A DNA stretch of 13,668 bases from JBGOTP01 sp041476545 (lineage in GTDB: Bacteria; Acidobacteriota; Vicinamibacteria; Vicinamibacterales; CAVVIG01), in NCBI GenBank assembly GCA_041476545.1, contig JBGOTP010000111.1:1-13668 (forward strand), given 5' to 3'. Of the stretch, positions 6,404 to 12,240 are shown piece after piece. Position numbers and translations under genes: made by a program. The notes below the pieces were generated by a model. It was not told where the DNA came from. It did not search any database and saw nothing but the letters and a program-made list of their open reading frames with translations. Position 1 is the first letter of the stretch; each line of letters starts with the position of its first letter.

Positions 6404-7333
6404 ATGACAACGTCTAAACGGGAGAAGCTCCTGCTTTGATTTATCGTCCTGCTCGCAATCTACGCGAGCATCACGCTCTGGCCTGCAATCCCTAGACGCG
6501 GTGCCGTCACTGAACAGCTTCGCTTCGTTGTGCCGGTCGCGGCACAAGCCCCCGTCACGCTGGATCGCAGCATCCGCGATTACAAACTGCCGTCAGAGAT
6601 TCCGTGGGTGGAGCGCAATGGCACTGGAAGTCTCACGCTCTACGGCGACGCGTCAAAACCGGGCGGAATTTATGTCTCGCTCCTGAGACGCCCATTTGAC
6701 AATTGGAGCGCCCCCCACACTCACCCGACGGAACGCTACGTCACGGTGCTCGAGGGAACGTTCCTGGCTGGCACAGGGCCGGTTCAAGATCGGAATCGAG
6801 TGGATGCCCTGAAGGCCGGCACGGTTGTCAGCGAAGTCCCCACCAGAATGCATTACGACGGTGTGGGGCAAGATGGAGTGACGCTGTTCTTTATCGGAAT
6901 GGGTGGTACTAACAGCGGCCCGGCCAGCGAGCCACCTCGTGCTCCTGGTGGACCGAATGTCGACCCGACTGCGCGTGTAGCCAAGAAAGTGGAAGACATG
7001 GTGTGGACGAAGGCAGCCGACGGCAGTACGTTCACCAACGTCTTTGGTGATCCGGGCAAGGCTGGCCTATACGTTCAGTTTGTCCGCCGGCCACCGAATA
7101 GCTGGAGCACGGCGCACCGCCACGCCAACGATCAATTCGTGTGGGTCATGGGCGGACGCATGTACATTGGCACGGGATCGTCTGTCGACAAGGACAAGAC
7201 AGTCGGAATGCCGAAGGGGTCGTACATTCACGACTTTGCGAACGGCACGCACTACGAGGGGACGAAGGATGAGGACCTCTGGCTTCTGATTGCTGGCATG
7301 GGACCAGCCGCGCCAGAGAGACCGTCTAACTAG
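6404..7333 (+). CDS. Tandem-cupin exported protein, interrupted by an in-frame TGA at codon 12
   Basis: From ATG 6404 the frame reads MTTSKREKLLL, then TGA (6437-6439), then FIVLLAIYASITLW and on without a break to TAG 7331-7333. Basic N-region, hydrophobic stretch and a later VPVAAQA cleavage-like site make a signal sequence that spans the TGA. The intact part from GTG 6530 is 267 residues with two cupin domains about 40% longer apart than minimal. Counting from 6530, domain 1 is about 40-125 (PHTHPTERY, H63 and H65, late H108 in MHYDG) and domain 2 about 172-257 (AHRHANDQF, H196 and H198, H241 in THYEG). Both repeats share GxYVxxxRRPxxxWS and GTG, showing duplication. The domains keep metal-binding His residues. 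Function is unknown. TGG to TGA is the simplest explanation; a sequencing error, or a gene silenced for export, fits. Recoding cannot be excluded. Confidence 0.75.
6437..6439 (+). other. In-frame TGA in the cupin signal sequence
   Basis: The codons CTC CTG CTT TGA TTT ATC run in the cupin frame, 11 codons after the well-supported ATG 6404. Sense reading on either side forms one continuous hydrophobic signal segment, so the TGA most likely replaced a TGG codon. Confidence 0.8.
6451..6469 (+). repeat. Perfect hairpin 11 bases after the in-frame TGA
   Basis: GCTCGC-AATCTAC-GCGAGC gives a six-pair stem with a seven-base loop. Its spacing from the TGA is like that of bacterial selenocysteine insertion elements, but the loop lacks the G expected among its first bases and the residue lies in a signal peptide. 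I regard it as probably chance. Confidence 0.4.
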
Positions 7334-7543
7334 AGCCAACAAGCGCTGCGTGGAAGAGCGCCGTCTGCGTCGCTTCTGATGATGTGGACGAAGTGCTTCT
7401 CTGCGCCAAGCATTCCAGCGGTGGGGCACAATTCGAGCCGGTTCCGTTTTCAGGCGATTTCGACGAACCCGACCAAGAGGTACGCGATTTCCGATCGCTC
7501 GAGAACCTGAGTCCGTGTGCGGAACTGGAAGGGGTCGTAGGAA

Positions 7544-7577
7544 GTCCGCCTTCGCGGCTATGCCGCTTCGGCGAGAC
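7544..7577. repeat. Imperfect palindrome (REP-like) 1
   Basis: GTCCGCCTTCGCGGC, TAT, then GCCGCTTCGGCGAGAC. Arms pair as GTC, CGCC and CGGC, with a TTCG/CTTC internal loop and one bulged base. Sequences of this style, with GTCCGCC and CGCTTCGGCG arms, resemble dispersed intergenic palindromes of Acidobacteriota-like genomes. Only one copy is in this window, so the repeat nature is inferred. Confidence 0.4.
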
Positions 7578-7603
7578 AGCCATCGCGTGTAGTGACTCGC
7601 CTG

Positions 7604-7674
<71 letters not shown>

Positions 7675-7686
<12 letters not shown>

Positions 7687-7803
7687 AAAAACGTGGTTAG
7701 CCGCCCTTTGCGGCCATGTGCTGAACGTTGCCGGATCGCGCCTCTTCCCTCGTAGAATCCGTCGATTTTTCACCTTCGCCTTGTGCCGGGCCCTTGCTGC
7801 CAT
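7675..7803 (-). CDS. Short basic ORF ending in the tRNA fragment (possible remnant)
   Basis: Forty-two codons, ATG 7803 to TAA 7675. AAGGAG lies six bases upstream of the ATG, a good ribosome binding site. The product (MAARARHKAKVKNRRILRGK, then RRDPATFSTWPQ and RAANHVFSGC) is strongly basic in its first half. The stop codon TAA is formed inside the tRNA-Asn anticodon loop (GTTAA). Its place beside the half tRNA suggests the cut-off N-terminus of a gene of a former integrated element, perhaps an integrase, but no integrase motif is visible. It may also not be a gene. Confidence 0.3.
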
Positions 7804-7815
7804 TTGCCGCTCCTT

Positions 7816-7845
7816 GTTGCACCCAAAGGGCAAGAAAAGGGCAAC
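7816..7845. repeat. Hairpin upstream of the short basic ORF
   Basis: On the minus strand GTTGCCC ... GGGTGCAAC can pair with one bulged base around a 14-base loop region. It lies immediately before the ORF's ribosome binding site. There is no T-run, and its role is unknown. Confidence 0.3.
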
Positions 7846-7915
7846 GTCCGGGCCGCGCCAGAGGCGGCGCGAGCACACGCAGGTTAAAAGCCTGGTCGAT
7901 TGCCAAAGCCTCGCG

Positions 7916-8335
7916 TCAGTCAAGCAGCTGCGTAAGGATCCGGACCAGTGCCCGTTGCTCGCGGACGGAGAGACGTCTGAGGCTAGCGGGCGGGGCGGTC
8001 ATGCGATCGAGCAGAAGCGTGCGGAGCCGCGAACCGGCTGGTGTGAGATCCAACACTTTGACTCGGCGGTCCTCGGTCGATGGGTGGCGACGCACGAGAC
8101 CGCGCGACTCGAGCCGGTCCACCAACCCCGTCACGTTCGACGCGTCGCAGGCGAGCGTCTCGGCGAGCTGCCCCATGGGGATCGGCCGGCCTGGCTCGAT
8201 CAGATGCAGCACGTGGCACTGCGCCGGCGAGAGCTGAAGCTCGGCGGCGAGCGGCGGCAGGTTCGCCCGCTGGGCGAAGAAGAGCTGCATCAACAGCTGC
8301 CACGCATCGCAGGCATGGGGGCTCGCGGGCTTCAT
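7916..8335 (-). CDS. MarR-family transcriptional regulator
   Basis: A 139-residue cytoplasmic DNA-binding protein. The first helix region (MQLFFAQRANLPPLAAELQL) leads into the winged helix-turn-helix: LSPAQCHVLHLIEPGRPIPM, GQLAETLACDASNVTGLVDR as helix-turn-helix, LESRGLVRRHPSTEDRRVKV as the wing with the conserved DxR. The end (LTPAGSRLRTLLLDRM ... LTQLLD) gives the dimer helices. MarR proteins act as dimers, usually repress their own and adjacent divergent genes, and are released by small ligands or oxidation; there is no Cys at an OhrR-like sensing position, the only Cys being C9, C40 and C63. ATG 8335 has no ribosome binding site but a -10-like TATACT eight bases upstream, which suggests a leaderless mRNA. 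It is divergent from lon with 67 bp between the starts. Confidence 0.93.
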   Translation of the reverse strand: MKPASPHACDAWQLLMQLFFAQRANLPPLAAELQLSPAQCHVLHLIEPGRPIPMGQLAETLACDASNVTGLVDRLESRGLVRRHPSTEDRRVKVLDLTPAGSRLRTLLLDRMTAPPASLRRLSVREQRALVRILTQLLD

Positions 8336-8343
8336 CAGCGGAC

Positions 8344-8349
8344 AGTATA
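8344..8349 (-). promoter_or_regulatory. -10 element of marR promoter
   Basis: TATACT on the minus strand, eight bases before ATG 8335. A -10 this close puts transcription start at or next to the start codon, fitting the lack of a ribosome binding site. With a 17-bp spacer the -35 would be TGTCAA at 8367-8372, a weak match in the same place as the lon -35. Confidence 0.5.
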
Positions 8350-8359
8350 GTTCATTTAC

Positions 8360-8370
8360 TCAATCGTTGA
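8360..8370. promoter_or_regulatory. Candidate MarR operator overlapping the shared -35 region
   Basis: TCAA-TCG-TTGA is an inverted repeat overlapping the lon -35 hexamer and adjoining the marR spacer. Together with the AT-rich ATAGTTCATTTACTCAA beside it, it is the best candidate for binding by the adjacent MarR protein. The arms are only four bases, so this is tentative. Confidence 0.35.
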
Positions 8371-8395
8371 CATCATCAAGTATTAGGCGTAACCT
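8367..8395 (+). promoter_or_regulatory. Promoter of lon
   Basis: TTGACA (8367-8372) is a perfect -35, followed by a 17-bp spacer and TAACCT (8390-8395), a modest -10. The -10 ends seven bases before ATG 8403, which again predicts a leaderless or near-leaderless transcript. Confidence 0.5.
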
Positions 8396-8402
8396 GGTTT
8401 TC

Positions 8403-10682
8403 ATGACACCCCTGAAACTGGTTTCTCTGGATGATGTGGTCGTATTCCCCGGGATGCCGGTGACATTGCCTGCGGACGCCGGCGGCGATACGCGTGTGTT
8501 GCTCATCCCGAGGCGTGGCAGTGGTTTCGCAAAGGTTGGCGTGGTTGCGGAGGTCTCCGACCGGATCGCTTCGGGTGGGCGCAGCCTCGCCTCGTTCATG
8601 GCCCTCCACCGGGGCGTGCCCGGCGCGGCGCACACCGACGCGGACGGCGTCCTGCGCGTGGAAGTCGAGGAGCGCCCCGACATCGCGCCACCGCCGATCC
8701 TGACCCGCGACATCGAGCGCGAGTATCGCGCGGTGGTGGAGGAAATTCTCGAACTTCGTGGCGACGATGGCCGGATCAGCGCGTTCGTGCGCTCCATCAC
8801 GCACCCAGGCGCCCTGGCGGATACCGCCGGCTACTCACCCGATCTGAACGTCGGCCAAAAGCTGGAGCTGCTGGAAACGCTCGACGTCGTCGAGCGGCTG
8901 AAACTGGCCCTGCAGTTTCAGCAGGACCGGCTCGCCGAGCTGCGCGTCCGGAAGCGCATCCGCGACGACGTGGAGACGGGCGCGCAGAAACAGCAGCGCG
9001 AGTATTTTCTGCGCCGGCAGATGGACGCGATTCGCAAGGAGCTCGGCGAGAACGAGGCATCGGTGGCCGACGAGTATCGAAGAAAGATTGCGGCCGCCCA
9101 GATGCCCGAAGCGGCGCAGCAGCAAGCCGAGCGTGAGCTGGCGCGATTCGAACGAATGGGCGACTCGAACGCCGAAGCATCCATGATTCGGACCTACCTC
9201 GACTGGCTGCTCGCTGTTCCCTGGTCGAAGCGGACGGAGGAGCGCCTCGATCCGCAGCACGCCCGGGAAGTACTCGACGCCGACCACGCCGGTCTCGACG
9301 ACGTCAAACAGCGGATTACGGAGTATCTGGCGGTCCGCAAGCTCCGCGCTGAACGCGGTTTGACCGATGATCGCCGGTCGGGCGCCATCCTGACGCTTAT
9401 CGGCCCGCCGGGAACCGGCAAGACCTCGATCGGCGAATCGATCGCCCGGGCGACCGGCCGGCAGTTTGTCCGGATGTCCCTGGGTGGGGTCCGCGACGAA
9501 GCCGAAATCCGCGGACATCGCCGCACCTACATCGGCGCGTTACCGGGCCGGCTCGTGCGCGCCCTCCGCGACGCAGGCACGATGAATCCCGTGATCCTGC
9601 TCGACGAGGTGGACAAGCTGGGCGCCGACTGGCGCGGCGACCCGTCGGCGGCATTGCTCGAGGTGCTGGACCCGGCGCAGAACCATGCGTTTCAGGATCA
9701 CTATCTCGATGTCCCGCTCGATCTGTCACACGTGCTCTTCATCGCCACAGCCAACCTTGCTGATACGATTCCCGGGCCGCTGCTCGACCGGATGGAAGTG
9801 ATTCGCTTCGACGGCTACACGACCGAGGAAAAGGTCGCCATCGGGCGCGGCTACCTCTGGCCGCGTCAGGTGGAACGCAATGGCTTGAGCCCGGACGACG
9901 TCACGACCGACGACGACGTATTGCGCTTGGTGGTGAGCGACTACACGCGCGAGGCGGGCGTCCGCCAACTGGAACGCGAGCTGGGCACGGTGCTTCGGAA
10001 GACGGCCACGCGAATTGCGGCCGGTCATCAGCCGAGGCCCGTGGTGGTCGATGCCGCAGCGGTGCTGGCAGCGCTGGGGAAGCCGAAGGTGTATCACGAA
10101 GCGGCCGCGCGCACCGGGGTCCCGGGTGTTGCCACCGGACTCGCCGTGACGGGCGTGGGCGGAGATGTCCTCTTTGTCGAAGCGGCGTCGATGGCGGGCA
10201 AAGGCGGGCTGGTGCTCACCGGACAACTGGGCGAGGTCATGAAGGAGTCCGCCCGGATTGCGCTCACCTACATCCAGAGCCACGCGCTGCAACTGGGGAT
10301 CGACGAACGGAAGTTCGACAGCCGGGAGTTTCACGTGCACGTACCGGCCGGCGCGATCCCCAAGGATGGGCCCAGTGCGGGCGTCACGATGGTGACGGCA
10401 CTGGCGTCGCTTCTGACCGGACGGCCCGTCAAAAACACGGTGGGCATGACGGGCGAGGTGACACTCCAAGGACGCGTCCTGCCGATTGGCGGCCTGAAGC
10501 AGAAAGTGCTCGCCGCGCACGCCGCCGGCTTGACGACGATCATTCTCCCCGAGCGCAACGAACCCGATCTGGACGAGGTGCCGTCCGAGGTGCGCGAACA
10601 GATGCAATTCCACCCGGTGAAATCGGTGGACGAGGTGCTCGCGCTTGCGTTGGAACCGAACGTGCTCGCGATGGTCGCCTAG
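8403..10682 (+). CDS. lon: ATP-dependent Lon protease (LonA type)
   Basis: A complete 759-residue LonA, close to the 784 of E. coli, that unfolds and degrades misfolded and regulatory proteins in the cytoplasm as a hexamer. Residues 1-190 are the substrate-binding N domain (KLVSLDDVVVFPGMPVTLPA at the start), about 190-255 a helical coiled linker, and about 260-560 the AAA+ module with Walker A GPPGTGKT (334-341), Walker B VILLDEVDK (397-405) and sensor-1 TANL (449-452). About 570-750 is the peptidase, with catalytic S658 (KDGPSAG) and K701 (GGLKQK), spaced 43 residues as in E. coli S679/K722. I use ATG 8403; the TTG at 8367 in frame lies on the -35 hexamer. There is no clear ribosome binding site. 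The divergent MarR protein may control it. Many bacteria carry more than one lon, so this need not be the only copy. Confidence 0.97.
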   Translation: MTPLKLVSLDDVVVFPGMPVTLPADAGGDTRVLLIPRRGSGFAKVGVVAEVSDRIASGGRSLASFMALHRGVPGAAHTDADGVLRVEVEERPDIAPPPILTRDIEREYRAVVEEILELRGDDGRISAFVRSITHPGALADTAGYSPDLNVGQKLELLETLDVVERLKLALQFQQDRLAELRVRKRIRDDVETGAQKQQREYFLRRQMDAIRKELGENEASVADEYRRKIAAAQMPEAAQQQAERELARFERMGDSNAEASMIRTYLDWLLAVPWSKRTEERLDPQHAREVLDADHAGLDDVKQRITEYLAVRKLRAERGLTDDRRSGAILTLIGPPGTGKTSIGESIARATGRQFVRMSLGGVRDEAEIRGHRRTYIGALPGRLVRALRDAGTMNPVILLDEVDKLGADWRGDPSAALLEVLDPAQNHAFQDHYLDVPLDLSHVLFIATANLADTIPGPLLDRMEVIRFDGYTTEEKVAIGRGYLWPRQVERNGLSPDDVTTDDDVLRLVVSDYTREAGVRQLERELGTVLRKTATRIAAGHQPRPVVVDAAAVLAALGKPKVYHEAAARTGVPGVATGLAVTGVGGDVLFVEAASMAGKGGLVLTGQLGEVMKESARIALTYIQSHALQLGIDERKFDSREFHVHVPAGAIPKDGPSAGVTMVTALASLLTGRPVKNTVGMTGEVTLQGRVLPIGGLKQKVLAAHAAGLTTIILPERNEPDLDEVPSEVREQMQFHPVKSVDEVLALALEPNVLAMVA

Positions 10683-10741
10683 TCTCAACCAGGAGCGGCA
10701 TCAGACGGCCTGCATGAAACTGCGGGGGGGCCAGCGCCGGG

Positions 10742-10757
10742 CGAAGGCGTGCCTTCG
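10742..10757. terminator. Inverted repeat after lon, possible transcript end
   Basis: CGAAGGC-GT-GCCTTCG, seven-base arms (six pairs if a four-base loop is allowed), lies 60 bp after the lon stop in the 185-bp gap between the convergent lon and reductase genes. It is followed by ATTCCTTATG, not a real T-run, so if it terminates transcription it does so weakly or with help. Nothing else is recognised in this gap. Confidence 0.3.
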
Positions 10758-10867
10758 ATTCCTTATGATCGGAGAAACGCGAACCGCGCGGGCCTTCTAG
10801 GTGTCCGCGACCTGCTAGCGATGGGGAGGGCGGCAACAGGCGGAAAGTGCGAGCGGTCGGCAAACAA

Positions 10868-11521
10868 CTAACGTCCCGGGGCGTTAGGCCCCGTGGTCTG
10901 ACCGAAAAAGGTCCGCAGCAGCGCCCCGCTCATTCCGGTGTTGTAAGGTGGTGTGTCCGGCTCGAACTCCTTCCCTCGAGCCAGTGAGCCGACGAGGACC
11001 AGATCGAATCCCGCATCTCGCACCAGCCTCGCCGCCGTCTCCAGAGCATCGGGATCATCGCTCGCCAGCGGGATGCCGACGCGCTCGCCTTTTCGATGCG
11101 CCTCACTCTCCAGCGTCTTGAAATACACCGTGTTGAAGGCATTCACCCACCGGCTACCCGGAAACATCGCCGCCGACCAACCTGCTGAACCCTGCCGATG
11201 CGCGGAAGCCTGCCGCGCAACAGGACCGTCCCGTCGCTCATACGCATTCCCCGTGTCGAGCACGACTTTACCCACCAGCAATGGCGCAAGATCGCGCACC
11301 AGATCAGGAACGGCTTTCAGCGGAACCGTCAGTAGGACGACCTCTCCAAATGTGGCGGCATCTTGTGGTGCTCCGGCCGATGCGCGCTCTCCGAGCCGTT
11401 CAACTACTGGCTGGAGTTCCTCGGGATGCCTCGACGCCATGCGGACGTCGTGGCCGGTATCGACCCACAAGTTCGCCAGCGTCGATCCGATCATTCCTGC
11501 TCCGACGATTCCGATGCGCAT
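10868..11521 (-). CDS. NADPH-dependent F420 reductase-like / NAD(P)-binding oxidoreductase
   Basis: A 217-residue Rossmann-fold protein of the F420_oxidored (NADP oxidoreductase, coenzyme F420-dependent) type. MRIGIVGAGMIGSTLANLW carries the GxGxxG dinucleotide loop at residues 7-12, and MASRHPEEL after the second strand places Ser-Arg where NADP(H)-preferring members bind the phosphate. VVLLTVPLKAVPDLV, GKVVLDTGNAYERRDG, WVNAFNTVYFKTLE and VGIPLASDDPDALETAARLV follow the family order. The Asn-Thr-Val segment lies in the substrate pocket. ATG 11521 has GAGGAG about seven bases upstream. The protein is complete. Most bacterial relatives are named for F420 without evidence, so the true substrate may be another ketone or imine. 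It is convergent with lon; the tag remnant is upstream on the same strand. Confidence 0.88.
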   Translation of the reverse strand: MRIGIVGAGMIGSTLANLWVDTGHDVRMASRHPEELQPVVERLGERASAGAPQDAATFGEVVLLTVPLKAVPDLVRDLAPLLVGKVVLDTGNAYERRDGPVARQASAHRQGSAGWSAAMFPGSRWVNAFNTVYFKTLESEAHRKGERVGIPLASDDPDALETAARLVRDAGFDLVLVGSLARGKEFEPDTPPYNTGMSGALLRTFFGQTTGPNAPGR

Positions 11522-11590
11522 GGCGGGTCTCCTCTACGACGGCTCACCGAAAATGCCATCGTAGCGATTCGTCACGTTGGGCGGACCACC

Positions 11591-11623
11591 CGTTCGGGCA
11601 GGCCGCTGCTGTTTCTCCGAACG
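11591..11623. repeat. Inverted repeat upstream of the reductase gene
   Basis: CGTTCGG (11591-11597) and CCGAACG (11617-11623) are exact inverted arms separated by 19 bases. They lie in the 126-bp gap between the tag remnant stop and the reductase start, where they could end transcription from upstream or act as an operator. No T-run follows. Confidence 0.3.
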
Positions 11624-11647
11624 CGTGACAGCCGACCTTCAAAGAAT

Positions 11648-11983
11648 TCACTTGAGCCGCTGAATCTCTCGATGCCTGAAACAGCCGACGAGGTGATCGT
11701 TCACCATGCCGACCGCCTGCATGTACGCATAAATAGTGGTCGAACCGACGAAGCTGAATCCGCGGCGCTTGAGATCCTTGCTGAACGCGTCGGATTCGCG
11801 TGAAGTCGCCGGAATCTCCCTCGTCGCCTTCCACCGATTCAGACGGGGTCGTCCATCGACGAACCGCCAGCAATAGGCGCCGAAGCTTCCGAACTCGTCC
11901 TGAATCGCGAGAAACGCCAGCGCGTTGCGCACGGCCGCTTCGATTTTCATCCGGTTTCGAATGATCGACGGATCCGCAGTGAG
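11648..11983 (-). pseudogene. tag: DNA-3-methyladenine glycosylase I, C-terminal remnant
   Basis: The frame reads LTADPSIIRNR, then MKIEAAVRNALAFLAIQDEF, GSFGAYCWRFVDG, LNRWKATREIPATS, ESDAFSKDLKRRGFSFVGST, and IYAYMQAVGMVNDHLVGCF to TGA 11648. This is the C-terminal half of Tag, which removes 3-methyladenine from DNA. Two of the four zinc ligands, the His of NDH and the following Cys (compare E. coli H175 and C179), are present. The N-terminal half with the other ligands (Cys4, His17) and the catalytic Glu region is missing. The homologous frame continues only about 11 codons before ATG 11950, then becomes unrelated sequence, and meets an in-frame TAG about 20 codons further on. No frame upstream shows the HDxEWG motif. 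ATG 11950 has no ribosome binding site. I call it a 5'-deleted pseudogene; a 100-residue fragment could still be made. Confidence 0.82.
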
Positions 11984-12240
11984 CTTGTGGATTCTGCTCT
12001 GCCTGAGTCGCGGCGCGTGGCCGTGGAAAAGGCCGGAAATGCGGCCGAGCTAACCCATTGTGGGGATTGGCTCCCGGACTTGTACGATCTGCGAACCCTC
12101 AGATTTGAGTTCCCGGTCGCATTCCGGCCGGAAGAAGGCTGCCTGGTCACGGCCTGATGAAGTCGAACTGGACGAAACACCGAATACGTCGGAAGTCACG
12201 CTCATTGCCTGTGACAAGAACGCATCCGGCTTCGCGATTC
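11984..12240. other. Gene-free stretch between the tag remnant and the dehydrogenase
   Basis: About 255 bp. The minus-strand frame 12295-12050 has no ribosome binding site and no recognisable domain, and it overlaps the end of the dehydrogenase gene. No tRNA, repeat or intact promoter is evident. Loss of the 5' half of tag seems to have replaced the left part with unrelated sequence near 11984. Confidence 0.5.

Noticed and set aside
8367..8402. TTG 8367 as the lon start
   Set aside because: The TTG is part of the perfect -35 hexamer. The N-terminal extension does not resemble Lon, whereas ATG 8403 gives the usual beginning.
9726..10688. Minus-strand open frame of 320 codons over lon
   Set aside because: Antisense to the Lon peptidase domain, whose catalytic Ser and Lys are on the plus strand. 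The product is His- and Arg-rich with no domain.
10683..10867. Additional gene between lon and the reductase
   Set aside because: Only a minus-strand frame running into lon is open here. It lacks a start site and any domain.
10869..10886. Near-palindrome TAACGTCCCGGGGCGTTA as a terminator
   Set aside because: It lies within the last codons of the reductase gene and has no T-run. The pairing is explained well enough by GC-rich coding sequence.
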